From positions 1-21,779 of the forward strand of contig JAVLRN010000058.1 of NCBI GenBank assembly GCA_032821775.1: a stretch of DNA of 21,779 nt, given 5' to 3'. A model generated the notes under the pieces. That model made no database searches. It was not told the origin of the DNA and was given only the letters and a program-made list of their open reading frames with translations. Numbering within the stretch: position 1 is the stretch's first letter; each line of letters starts with the position of its first letter. Source of the stretch: Sanguinoderma infundibulare (taxonomy: Eukaryota; Basidiomycota; Agaricomycetes; Polyporales; Polyporaceae). The position numbers and the translations under genes are program-made. Of the stretch, positions 1 to 8,942 are shown piece by piece.

Positions 1-1133
1 GTCCGGGAGGTGCTGCGCCCAGTACTTCTCGCCCTCCTGGAGATGCTGGGGACGATCCTGCAGGACGACCTTGAGCGTCGGGTTCGTCTTGTAAAGCATC
101 CTGAGGATGTACAGGGACACGGTCCCCTGGCCAGCGCCCACGTCAACGAAGGTCGTATTGGGCGGGAGGGATTCCCAAGGGTAGTCGGCTTTCAGCGACG
201 GCAGGTTGATATAGCCTAACGACAACATGAATATCTGGGAAAGGAACGCGTGCGACGCCGAACGTGAACGTGTGCACTGACCGAGTCCTTCCATGCTCCG
301 CGCGAACCCGCCGAGCCTGTCGGGATCCTGTGCGAGCCACGTCCAGAAGTTCTTGATGTGCGTGTTGCCCATCATGTGGAGACCGCGGACGATCGGTGCC
401 GCCTCGATGTTGTCCAGCGGGATCCGAGTGGGGTCCGTCATTTGCGCGACGAACGCGGTGCTTCCGATGAGCGCAGCGTTTGACGAAGAGTCCGCCCAGG
501 CGTGAGACGGGGTGCCGGGGGTATTGAGGAGTGCCCAGCGGAGCGGAGCGAAGACGTCCTTGGACTTCTCGATCCACCTGGTCGGCACGGTCACACGGGT
601 AATGGTATCACACACGAACAACATGCTTACCAGTGCTCGGTGCTGAGCAGGCGCAACGAGCGGCCCAGCTTTTGCGCGTCGACCTTCTTGCCCTTCGGAA
701 GACGCGCAACCATCTCGTCGACGTGAAGGCCGTTGATCTTCTCTTCCTCCGTCTTGAACACATCCAAGAGGTCGATGTCCGCAGTCAGCATGTACGCCGT
801 CTGATCGAGTGCCTTGACGGACATGTCCTGCGTTCCACGTCAATGCATTCGGATTCGACCTGTACAAACTTGAGCAGTACTGACCATCATCGCCGTCCCG
901 ACGTCCTGAACGAGCGCTTTGATCATGTTGGCCGCGGCCATGGCGACTCTTCGGGCTTCGTGGAGCCTCGGGGGTGGGACGCCGTCGAGTGAGTCGAGAG
1001 GGTGCCACTTCGGGTCCAAAGTAAAGGGAGGCAAGTTGGCGGCCCTGAGCTCACCTTCGATGGTATGGATGGACGTCGTCAGTACAGAAAGAAGAGAGAA
1101 CAGGGGGCTTTCGTGGAAACCGTTAGTAGGCAT
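1..1133 (-). CDS. O-methyltransferase, first copy, cut by window start
   Basis: This is the 5' part of the gene described in full at 10877-12731. Exons are 1133-885 (starts at ATG, MPTNGFHESPLF), 827-631, 577-282 and 215-1, the last being exon 4 interrupted by the window edge. It covers the N-terminal helical dimerisation region and the glycine-rich SAM-binding motif VDVGAGQG in exon 4. It lacks the part of exon 4 with the HDW motif and exons 5-8, which encode the end of the catalytic domain. The loss is only the window edge and is not evidence of a broken gene. Introns of 57, 53 and 66 nt all have GT-AG borders and keep the frame. Confidence 0.93.
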
Positions 1134-1214
1134 CTCGGCGACTGGGCGATGGGGGGAAGGATGGCTGTGATGGCGTCTGTCAAGTTTTTCTCTCTATGAT
1201 CAGTAGTCCTGCGA

Positions 1215-1222
1215 TTTATAAA
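1215..1222 (-). promoter_or_regulatory. TATA box of the O-methyltransferase
   Basis: The sequence TTTATAAA is read on the minus strand with its upstream end about 87 nt before the ATG at 1133. That is a normal distance for a fungal TATA box with a 5' leader of about 50 nt. It lies in an otherwise GC-rich region. The element is palindromic, so its direction rests on the position of the gene. Confidence 0.6.
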
Positions 1223-1264
1223 CGAGCTCATAGCATCCGCATTGCGCGATTGACGAAAACGAAC

Positions 1265-1272
1265 CACGTCAC
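1265..1272 (-). promoter_or_regulatory. CRE/bZIP-like site upstream of the O-methyltransferase
   Basis: The minus strand reads GTGACGTG about 45 nt upstream of the TATA box, containing the TGACGT core recognised by many fungal bZIP factors. Only one copy is seen, and a single 6-bp core can occur by chance, so this is a candidate site. Confidence 0.3.
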
Positions 1273-1697
1273 GGCATCCAGAATGCAGGTCGAATAGAGC
1301 CGTGGGGGTGGGGAATGGAAACCCTTAAAATCCAGTCGCGTTTCACCATCGGGCGCCGAGTCGCTGGAAGCAGCCTCACCTTGCCTGAGGGAACGAACCA
1401 GAAAGCAATATGTCAATAATTCCACCGAGAAAAGCCAAGGCGTGCTGTGAATTTTGAATGAACAAGTGGATGCCAAGGACTGAATGTGTGGGTGCTCGTC
1501 AGGATGGACGCATCGGTGATAATGTCTCAGACATACCGCCATCAAGTCACCGGACGAGGGTCGGCACGAGCGAAATGGGACTCTTCTACATACATAGCTT
1601 CTGGGAGACTTTCAAGACGTTGATACAAGGTTAGCAAAAAATCAGTCCAAGCCGTAAAACATTGCACTGAAGGGGCTCTACCTCGATGGCACAGCAT

Positions 1698-3626
1698 CTA
1701 CGCTGAATGCTGCCTTCTCCCCATCTCCCTCTCGATTGCCCATCTCACTGCCTCCTCTACGTCTTCCGCGATGAAAGTCGGCTGGTGCGTGGGAGGCCCA
1801 CGTGCGGAGTCGTACACGCCTGTCTTGACAAGTACCGAAGGCCACCCTGCGGCGTTCGCACCCGCGATGTCTGCGAAGGCATTCATTCACTTAGAACGCA
1901 AATACAACTTAAAACGTCGCGACCGCACCTGATTCTGGATTGTCTGAAGCGATTGCCGTCAGCATATATGCCCCACCAACCAGCGGCACACACGTACCTC
2001 CTATCATATAGCTGGCATCGGAACACACGTCGTCAGCATCGCGGTAATGGTAAAGACACCGGCACTTACACGCGGGGCATCTTCTCTACCCGCCCGCCAC
2101 TGCGATTGAGCTCGTCGAGACGGTCTTTGAGAACCCGTTCTACGAACGCATACGTGGCCTTCGACGGCTTCCCGTACTGCACGCACGGGTACTGTGTCCC
2201 GACCACGGCCTGTTCCAAGCGTTCGCATGCAATCTATTGCCCAAATCTTGGAATACGCACCTGATGCACGGCCTGGAAAGCTTCGCGGAACGCGCCCTGT
2301 CCGAGGCGCGGCTGTGGGAAGTCCGACTTCCACAGCAGGTCGGGGTTGCAAAACACCAATTCGACCGACCCAAGGCCCCCACTGGGTGCATCGAGGTATG
2401 GCCCACCGATTATGCCGCGAGAGCGGACCACGTCAAGAATAATTTGAATGTCGAGCGACCAGTTGCGGGGGTCGTGGAAGACGAAGATCGCCGAGATGGG
2501 TATGTTTGAGAAGTCGGCCGGCTGTGGAGGATGGCATGGGGATGAACAATACCACATGACATGGAAACGTTCTCACCTGCGCGGAAGCACGTTCTTCGGG
2601 TGTCAGGTCGTGGAACGGCCAAACTCTGGCACCGGTAAAGTAAGACGAAGCACACGCGCCAGACGCGACAGGCAGGTCCCGATTCGCAGAACGGGAAAAT
2701 GCTGATGAAAAGGTTGCCCAAGGCAAACCCTGCGGAATGTTTTTACAAGCATTTTCCTGGGCAGCGAATCGGACTGTGCCCGCCGTGAGAGATGATCACT
2801 TACTCGGGTTTCCACGCGAGGACGTCGAGCGTCGTGTAGGCGTGTTTAAATCCATAGCTGCAGAGGAAAATAAAGGCCATGAGCGTAGGAGCGCCTGATA
2901 TCCGTGATATACCATACCCTTCAGCGACCTTGCGAACGACGTCATTACGGCCGCCAAGGACCAGCACAGGTTTGTTGGCGTACTTGTGCACGACCGACTT
3001 GAGAATAGTGTGAGCTTGCACGATTTGGTTGCTGTGAATCTGCAAAGGAACTGCTGTCTAAAGATGTAGTCTCCGAAGACTCTCCGCGTGCATACCTCTA
3101 CCCCGAGTTGAGAGCTCAGCTTGTGTCGTCGGGCTTCCTCGCTGACGCCACCGCCATTTGTCAAATGTTGCAAGCGATGTGAGCGTTGAGTGACTCTGGA
3201 GTTACATGGAAGTGGACCCCACGAGGATGAAGGGTATCTTCCTTACGCAGCTGTGAGAACTTTACTCATTTGCCAGACGAAAATTGACGTACACGCGCAT
3301 GGGGTTGGCACCGTTGAGTATTTCTAGTGCCCGTCTTGCGGCAGGAATTGTATGCGGTCCTCGGAGTAGGACACCGTCCTGTGTACACCGCCGTAAGTGC
3401 TATGAGACACTTGAACCTCCATTGCTCCTACTATGTCAAATGTGAAAACAAGGGGTATTCTAGAGCCCTGATATGCATGATCTAAAAATGATGTCGTCAG
3501 CGTGCGTGCCACACTTGGTTGCCACGAGCCTGACTTACGCTGGATGTACGGAGCAGAGAGTGTATTTTGTAGACCATATCTACATCTTGCCGGGGTTTTC
3601 AGTAAAGTAAACCTAGTCAAGAACAT
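1698..3626 (-). CDS. HAD-superfamily IIA hydrolase, CECR5/YKR070W-like, probably mitochondrial
   Basis: This is a predicted phosphatase-like hydrolase of the HAD-IIA subfamily to which human CECR5/HDHD5 and yeast YKR070W belong; the substrate is unknown. Exons are 3626-3539, 3481-3432, 3378-3293, 3241-3223, 3164-3096, 3039-2918, 2857-2804, 2625-2577, 2521-2261, 2209-2070, 2011-1998, 1943-1929 and 1870-1698, giving 379 residues. Visible HAD motifs are FDIDGV (nucleophile D45, acid D47), LTNGGG (T83), GKP (K280) and GDNPESD (D318, D323). The Arg/Lys-rich start MFLTRFTLLKTPARCR suits a mitochondrial presequence. Exons 11 and 12 are only 14 and 15 nt. Intron 7 (178 nt) is three times the usual size and holds a hairpin. 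The join before LTNGGG at 3164 has no AG acceptor. A canonical alternative joins 3293 to 3195 in frame, replacing KIPFIL with ten other residues. The gene may therefore be intact, alternatively spliced or newly damaged. It lies head to tail with the methyltransferase. Confidence 0.9.
2676..2774. repeat. imperfect inverted repeat inside HAD intron 7
   Basis: Two 29-nt arms, 2676-2704 and 2746-2774, are inverted copies of each other. They share GATTCGC and GGAAAATGCT blocks in the same order, with a few mismatches and one-base gaps. The 41-nt spacer contains a further short hairpin around GGTTGCC and GCAAACC. The element accounts for most of the excess length of this 178-nt intron. It could be a small MITE-like insertion or a structured intron element. 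I see no clear target-site duplication. Confidence 0.6.
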
Positions 3627-3828
3627 TGATGCTGCCGCTACAAGTGCGCGGTCAACTTCAAGTACGACTCGGACAAGTCACGACGCGCGTTCCGTTCTGC
3701 CGGCAAATCCCGTTGCGATGCCTCTGGCGCTTGAGGCCTTACTTAGCGCCTCACCAACCAGCTCTCCTTGAACGGTAGCTATCGCCGGTTCTCCGCTTGT
3801 TTGACAGGAACCGAACCGAGGCCATCCA
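3627..3828. promoter_or_regulatory. presumed upstream region of the HAD hydrolase
   Basis: This stretch lies upstream of the HAD start codon at 3626 and before the first plus-strand ATG at 3829. It would drive the HAD gene on the minus strand and possibly a plus-strand transcript. I see no TATA box or repeated operator-like motif in it, so the call rests on position. Confidence 0.3.
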
Positions 3829-4500
3829 ATGCCACATTCCAAGCAGGTTTCCGCTCCTCTCGCCTCTTCGTCTCGCTCCGCACCGTGCCTTCCCAAGCGG
3901 CCTCTCCGCATCTCCAAACATTCCCCGCTCCAATCCCTTTTCCCGATCCTTCCCCCGGCCTTGCACCTCTCTTTGCTACCGTTGCTCGCTCGTCCCCCGA
4001 ACATGCGCGCCCGTTCGAGTCTGATATTCCACCAGACTTTCTCTGTCCTCGTCTCCACAGCCAGTCATCGTCCCCAGGCCTCAGCACGCACCCCGCCCTC
4101 ACACACTCGACCTCACCGCGGCTCACGCAGGAGACGGCCAAAAAGGCGCGTACCCAGCAGCACTTCGAGCCCCTCGAAAACTACATCCGTGCGCTCGAGG
4201 CAAAGGCGAAGGACCTCCAAGCCGACCTCGAACATTGTCGAAAACACCACGGCCGGCCACCTTCCGCGAATTCTCCCTCTGATACCCTCGACGCCCAGCG
4301 GCGCCCATCCCCCATTCGACGGGGCAAGCCGTCCACCGATGCCTGCACTCAGCTCCCCCGAGCTCTCAATCAACCTCCTGCCCGACCCAGACACAACGTC
4401 AACCCCTACGTCCCGCCGCCGACCCAGGACGACGACGCCGCGGCGAGAAGAGCATGTGGAGGACACACACACAGTTAGTAACGTGGAGAATCCATGCGAC
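3829..4500 (+). other. unidentified plus-strand region with a short coiled-coil-like frame
   Basis: Two overlapping frames stay open here. The frame starting at the ATG at 3829 is Ser/Pro/Arg-rich and looks like low-complexity sequence. A second frame, open to a stop at 4476-4478, contains about 30 residues of charged heptad-like sequence near 4155-4260 (ENYIRALEAKAKDLQADLEH). This resembles the linker and coiled coil that follows the zinc cluster in fungal Zn2Cys6 regulators, but it has no ATG. No CX2CX6C cluster is found upstream. A splice-like GTGAGTACG donor at about 4501 and a pyrimidine-rich acceptor near 4605 could bound an intron. It may be a decayed regulator gene or non-coding DNA. 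Confidence 0.25.
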
Positions 4501-4940
4501 GTGAGTACGTACGCGGTCAACGAAGGTGAGGTGAGGACGCATAGGACGCAGATCGCGGGGGGGCAATGCACGACACTCATGCCGTCCTCCCCCTTTCTTT
4601 ACAGGCTTTATACCCTCCATCAGAGTCCGTGCGCAGACCGCGGACTCGCCCTCGCCGTCGTGCCATCTGTCAGGTCTGTTTCCGAGGCCCGGCCGTCATT
4701 GCGCTCGCGTCCCTGGCGTCCCGTCTCGCCTCCCGCAAGCGAGCGCTCCATCTCCCAGCTCTCCCGAGTCCCGCCTATCCCAAACACACGCTTACTCTCG
4801 CCCCTGACCACCGTGAATATTGCAGATCGGAACACGCACGGACGTGGCCGCCGGTAGGCCAGCTCTGTCGCTCGCCCGCCCTCGCCGAACCTCGTCATGG
4901 TTCTCGAAGTTGACGAAACCGAAGCCACGACTCTCGTCCT
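4501..4940 (+). other. no identifiable gene; CT-rich sequence
   Basis: The sequence is rich in CCT, CGC and TCC on the plus strand, with a candidate intron of about 105 nt at its left (GTGAGT to TTTACAG). The open frames across it encode Ser/Arg/Pro-rich strings with no domain that I recognise. It leads directly into the 310-bp tandem repeat. Confidence 0.3.
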
Positions 4941-5535
4941 CAATCGGACCATCGCCTTGCCGTCAAACGGCGATCACAGAACGGCCTACGTCCTCCACGA
5001 ACGCCATCCAACCGTCGGCGTGGCGGGGATGAGTTCTGGCCTCGGTCGCTGGGGACGCTTGGCCGCAGCCCCAAGAAAACGCATCGTATCACCCGAACGC
5101 CGCCCATCCACGCGTGTCGAACAGGTATTCTGGAATCCAGGGACTCCTCCCCACCGTCAGCATTCGTCGTGGCGGCCGTACAAGCTGTTTCGAACATGCT
5201 GCCCAAGGGCGCGTGGCTCGCCTTACCCAACAAATTTCGCAATTGCGCCCCAATCGGACCATCGCCTCGCCGTCAAACGGCGATCACAGAACGGCTTACG
5301 TCCTCTACGAACGCCATCCAACCGTCGGCGTGGCGGGGACGAGTTCTGGCCTCGGTCGCGGCGGAAGCTCGGCCGCCGCCCCCAGAAAACGTGTCATATC
5401 TCCCGAACGCCGACTATTCACGTGTTCTGAACTGGCTTTCGAGGATTCCGGAACACGTCCGCACCATCTGCACTCGTCGGCGCGGCCGTCGAAGCTGTTT
5501 CGAGTTTGCTGCCCAAGGAGGCGGACTCCAGTACG
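4941..5535. repeat. imperfect 310-bp tandem duplication
   Basis: Copy A begins at 4941 and copy B at 5251, both with CAATCGGACCATCGCC, a period of 310 bp. The first 100 or so bases differ at only four places, all C/T changes. After that the copies diverge, though blocks such as GCTGTTTCGA and TGCTGCCCAAGG still align, and similarity fades near 5535. Both copies keep the hairpin ATCGCC...GGCGAT around GCCGTCAAACGGC. No open frame across it matches a family I know. It is older than the 11.6-kb duplication, since its copies have diverged. Confidence 0.85.
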
Positions 5536-6671
5536 ACGATTTTCAACTTTTTGGATTCTGCCTCGGATGTGCCGGGCGTCGATTGTCGCGGCATCGAGCA
5601 ATGTTCGCGAAGCTAGAATGCGTGATTCGGCGTGGATACGACCATTTCGGAGCGGGAGAGGTGGAATATTGAAGGTCGGGACCCCCAATTTTTGTCGTAA
5701 CTTACGTTGTATGTCTCTATTCGCTTAGAAATCAAGTCTATTATCGACTCGAACACGTTTCTTGACTTGCGATGCAGTTTACACGGCGATTCGAAAAGGT
5801 TCGTAAAATCGTGTTTTGGTCGCGATTCCATGGCGGTCGAGAATGTACGCCCTCTCCCGCCCTCAGCTCTTGTCGGATGGCCGAGCGGACTGTTTCCACA
5901 GGCTCGGGGGATCTTGTACGACGCGTTTGAAGCGTTTGTAGTGTCCCGGGACGACTTTTTGAAAATTGTGTCTTGGCGGTTTTCGTCGGTGGGCGGGCCC
6001 GGGTGGCGCATCTGCTCTCCCGCCCGTCCTCCGCCCTCGGCGGTCATCTTGGCTGTTTAACGTGGCTTTTCAAACCCTACAGAGATCGTGCAACAAATAG
6101 TAGGTGGACACGACGGATGTTGCAACTCTGAATGATGCATTAGGGCGTCCTGGCGTGGATCCGAGAATCTCAGGGTGCGTCTCCTCGTCTTACCGATTCA
6201 AACCCTCATCCAACCCGCCCATCCAGGCAGAAGAAGAGACCCTCCAACGACGCACGAACGTTACCGCGGTGACAGAATGGCGGCGCAGGATCATCCGGGA
6301 GCTTGGCTCGGGCGGGCGCGCAAAGACGATCAATGACAACCCTTTCCGCCTCTCGCGGTTCTCCGCCCGCCCTCGAATCATTATGCGATGATTTCTGGGC
6401 ACCGCAGCATCATCCCAGAGCGTTCGCCTACTCGTTGACGCGATTTGGAAATACGCTCGGAATGCGCGGTCGCCTCTCTGCCGGTCCGGACGTAATTTCT
6501 CGATTCCTGGAATTTGATCTCATACGGCTGTTCGGTGCCCGAGGTGACTTCGGACAAGTCAGCTGAGTCGCGCGCGCGCGATTATTTGTCGAAACGATGC
6601 GGTACGAGTGGGCGCGAATGTTTTTCGTCGGGCGGGCAAGCCACTGACATCCGCTCTGTCTCTCCCTGCAG
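5536..6671. other. gene-poor stretch, nothing identified
   Basis: About 1.1 kb without a recognisable gene on either strand. It contains several GGGCGGG or CCCGCCC blocks (for example near 5992, 6308 and 6365), a CGCGCGCGCG run near 6570, and a pyrimidine-rich CAG that looks like a splice acceptor at 6661-6671. Open frames are short and without convincing composition. I see no terminal repeats or transposon coding remains. Confidence 0.4.
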
Positions 6672-7339
6672 GGCTCCGCGCGCAATGAAACCGAGCGTCG
6701 TATGCTCCTCAACACTGGCCGCGACAATCGCGAGGGCTTCGGCTGCCGGTGGGTGCAGTGGGGAAATGCGCGATTTGATCGCGGTTTCGAGGCCGCCGGC
6801 GAGAAGGTACCATGCACTTTCACAGCGACTTTCTCCCCCATCCGGTCACGCTCGCTCACCTCCGCCGACGGTTCAACTTTGTCAGCAGCCACCTCCTGCG
6901 CAATGATTCCCTCACGGACATGTCTGACCGCTCCGTGCTGTACTTTGAGCTCTCGGAGTGGCTGGAGGTAACCGTCAATTCTACAACCTCAATCATCTGC
7001 GCTGTATTGAGGGCCTTCAATAGACACGAGTCCCTCGCGAGTACGATGGGGATGCCGATAATGGTTGTCACCTCGCTAAAGGCCGTTGCCGGGAAGAAGT
7101 CGTCACCGAAGGGGAACATTCGCGATGGGCTAACAATTGCACGGCGACAGGACGGCCGACTAGGAACGTTCGAGGGCTTGGTGCAGTGTCATATGACACT
7201 CCTTAGACCCTTGCCAAACTTCTCGGCCCCCGCGAGCAGCGTCCCGGCGCAATATGACATCAAGATCGTGCCCGGGAGATCAGGGCGAAGTTACCGACGC
7301 AACGGACTCGGATGCCGCACCCGGAACACAGACCAGTAA
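6672..7339 (+). pseudogene. unidentified, apparently decayed plus-strand coding segments
   Basis: An open segment at 6672-6806 follows an acceptor-like CTCCCTGCAG and ends at a GTACCATG donor-like site. A second frame open at 6812-7339 contains protein-like text, including SHLLRNDSLTDMSDRSVLYF, FELSEWLE and, after an intron-like GTAACC...AATAG of 56 nt, HESLASTMGMPIMVVTSLKA. The 56-nt spacing does not keep these blocks in one frame, and the first and second segments do not splice in phase either. This suggests a gene that has lost its frame. I do not recognise the family; any resemblance to large basidiomycete ubiquitin-conjugation proteins is a weak impression. Confidence 0.35.
7185..7200. 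repeat. perfect 16-bp palindrome
   Basis: AGTGTCATATGACACT is its own reverse complement. It lies in the decayed coding region and not in a clear promoter, so it may be chance. A dimeric regulator site is possible but unsupported. Confidence 0.5.
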
Positions 7340-7706
7340 GCGAAATTGGACACGGGCGGAACAGCGGGGTGAGTGACGTTTACTGTTGTGTATGATTGAT
7401 GGTGTGGGCGGGCCCGATGCTCTGGATCATTTGTTGAATGGGAGACTGTCGGACTGGGCGCTGCTGAGCCGCGGTCCGCGGTTGTCGCTTGCTCGGATGG
7501 TATGAGAGGCCTAAATAAATCAATTGCACTGGGGTTCGCGACCCAGGCCATACGTGGAACTGTACATGTCATGATCCGAGCATGGTGTGATAGTTTGTGC
7601 TTGCTTAGGCAGATTATTGACAGCACACGCCAACGATCCCTCTCTCCTCTCTCCTCACTACCCATCCTTCCCCTGGCTCTCCCCCTTGGCTCGCCCCCTC
7701 TCCTCC
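7340..7706 (+). promoter_or_regulatory. possible promoter: AT-rich element and CT-rich tract before an ATG
   Basis: A CTAAATAAATCAATTG element at about 7511-7526 is followed by a long pyrimidine tract (about 7640-7706, repeats of CTCTCC and CCCTT) ending at the ATG at 7707. CT-rich tracts just before the start are common in basidiomycete promoters. The distance from AT-rich element to ATG, about 190 nt, is long. Nothing else is seen here. Confidence 0.35.
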
Positions 7707-8150
7707 ATGCCTTTTCACCATCGCTGCACTACTGGCTACGCCTACCGGTCCATTTTCAAGATGCACTACAAGCTGCAAGTCTACACCCGTGAGTATCCAG
7801 TTCGTGTTTCGTTTCCCACTCCCTCTTCGATTTTGCTCATTTGAGCTCTGTGCATTCTCGTTTCAATCGAATCCCCATGCATTATTGTATTTCTTGCGAA
7901 AGACATGAGTATATACTGTGTCCTGTGTCCTCGCCGCGGGTCGCAGCATTGGTCTTCTCGCAGCGCGGCCATCTTCAGCGCCGCGTGCGGGAGCTTCTTG
8001 ATGGCCTGCTCCGTGACCGCGATTGTCTTCGCAGCTGGCGTTTGATGTCGGGGAAGACGCAGTTGCGCTGGAGGATCGGGGCGGTGGTCCAGAGCTTCCC
8101 CGAGCTGCATGCGTGTGTGAGCCTCGCATCCGAGTGGAATTTCTAGGTTG
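7707..8150 (+). CDS. unidentified short plus-strand gene start (hypothetical)
   Basis: The ATG at 7707 opens MPFHHRCTTGYAYRSIFKMH followed by YKLQVYT and a strong GTGAGT donor at about 7788. Possible downstream acceptors are GGGTCGCAG near 7947 and TTCTCGCAG near 7960. After these, one frame (QRRVRELLDGLLRDRDCLRSW) stays open to a TAG at 8142-8144. The antisense strand is also open here, and I cannot decide which is real. No domain is recognised. Its position after a CT-rich tract is the main support for a true start. Confidence 0.25.
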
Positions 8151-8289
8151 ACGCGCTTCCGAGTGCATTGCACAGCGAAACACAATGCTCCCGGACGACC
8201 TCAGACAGACACATCAAGTCTCCCGGTCCTGAGAATGGGATTCCCATGCCCCGTGCAGGGAGTGACCGTCGCGGGGCTGGAAGGCTTGA

Positions 8290-8568
8290 TGTGCACGTTC
8301 TGAAGTCATCCGGGAGAGATACCCCACGGGGGTCGTCGAGGAGCTCGACAGCCAGGTCGACAGGGCGATCAGAGTCACCATGCAGGATCTAGACTCGAGG
8401 ATGAGGATGATGCACGCCCTCGACGAGGAGCATGGCCTCCCAGCTGAGGATCGCGTTGGCTACGCTTTCGCTCTTGGACAGGGCGAATCCCGCACGCGCC
8501 CAGGAGCAGCGCGGGACCGAAGACAAGACGCGTCCTGTCGTGCGCGATCGCGTCCCAACCTACATTGA
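8290..8568 (+). CDS. unidentified charged helical fragment
   Basis: The frame is open from after a TGA at 8287 to a TGA at 8566-8568. It reads as convincing protein: EVIRERYPTGVVEELDSQVD, then VTMQDLDSRMRMMHALDEEH and GLPAEDRVGYAFALGQGE. The composition is acidic and basic, likely helical, with GC-rich third positions. It has no upstream ATG before M at 8380, so it is an exon of a spliced gene (a CTGAAG acceptor lies near 8301-8306) or a relic. I do not recognise the family. Beyond about 8500 the frame turns Arg-rich and probably non-coding. Confidence 0.35.
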   Translation, partial: CARSEVIRERYPTGVVEELDSQVDRAIRVTMQDLDSRMRMMHALDEEHGLPAEDRVGYAFALGQGESRTRPGAARDRRQDASCRARSRPNLH

Positions 8569-8902
8569 TTGGCGGCAGGACAAATCGCGCCCTACCGCCC
8601 CCGAGCCTCCAATCCTTGTGCATGCTTCTCACCCGTCCACTCCCGTGCGTCCCTCGACTCCCCCTGCCCCGAGCGCGCAGACGACGCTCCCGCTCGTTTC
8701 TCCGTCCCTTGCCTTCTCCGTCACCCCCCCGCTGTACTCGTGGATTTCCCTCTCCGGCCCGAGTCTCGCGGTTCCTGCCAGCCCCCCCACGAACCGCGGT
8801 GCACGCATGTCCGTCGCCCACATTGTCACCCGTTCCCTCGTCTCTGTCCATCGCACTGCATAGGCGTCCAAGCCGCTTTGATCGCTCGAGGCGAGACACG
8901 TC
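8569..8902 (+). other. CT-rich non-coding stretch upstream of the dehydrogenase relic
   Basis: The plus strand is dominated by C and T (runs such as CCGTCACCCCCCCGC and CCAGCCCCCCCACG). Several frames remain open only because the bias removes stop codons, and they encode Pro/Ser/Arg-rich strings. It could be a former promoter of the dehydrogenase. No TATA-like element stands out. Confidence 0.4.
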
Positions 8903-8942
8903 TCTCCCAGCCGGGACGATTTTAAACGTCCCGGCCGGGAGA
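8903..8942. repeat. 40-bp near-perfect inverted repeat (hairpin)
   Basis: Arms 8903-8918 (TCTCCCAGCCGGGACG) and 8927-8942 (CGTCCCGGCCGGGAGA) pair at 15 of 16 positions, with one A-C mismatch, around the 8-nt spacer ATTTTAAA. It lies about 170-215 bp upstream of the first recognisable dehydrogenase codons, in sequence with no accepted gene. Possible roles are a palindromic regulator site or a transcript hairpin. No run of T on either side marks it as a terminator. Confidence 0.8.

Larger units (their letters stand above)
1134..1697. other. intergenic region: O-methyltransferase promoter and HAD 3' flank
   Basis: The stretch separates two minus-strand genes arranged head to tail: the HAD hydrolase stop codon is at 1698 and the O-methyltransferase ATG at 1133. 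Its left part holds a TATA box and a TGACGTGG site upstream of the methyltransferase. The rest has no convincing reading frame on either strand. The spacing of 564 bp leaves room for separate transcription units. Confidence 0.7.

Noticed and set aside
3829..4478. Zn2Cys6 transcription factor
   Set aside because: A linker and coiled-coil-like segment is present, but there is no six-cysteine cluster upstream and no fungal regulatory domain downstream.
3829..4857. 342-codon open frame on the plus strand
   Set aside because: The product is Ser/Pro/Arg-rich with no domain. The local C/T bias removes stop codons from several frames at once, so length alone is not evidence.
7529..7546. tRNA T-arm-like CTGGGGTTCGCGACCCAG
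   Set aside because: The loop has the wrong size and no acceptor, D or anticodon arms can be placed around it.
7781..8185. Minus-strand frame with KTIAVTEQAIKKLPHAALKM
   Set aside because: It reads protein-like, but the opposite strand is equally open with better third-position GC. No splice-supported start was found, so it is not called.
8432..8863. 143-codon Pro/Ser-rich frame
   Set aside because: It is a low-complexity translation of a CT-rich stretch, and overlapping frames are equally open.
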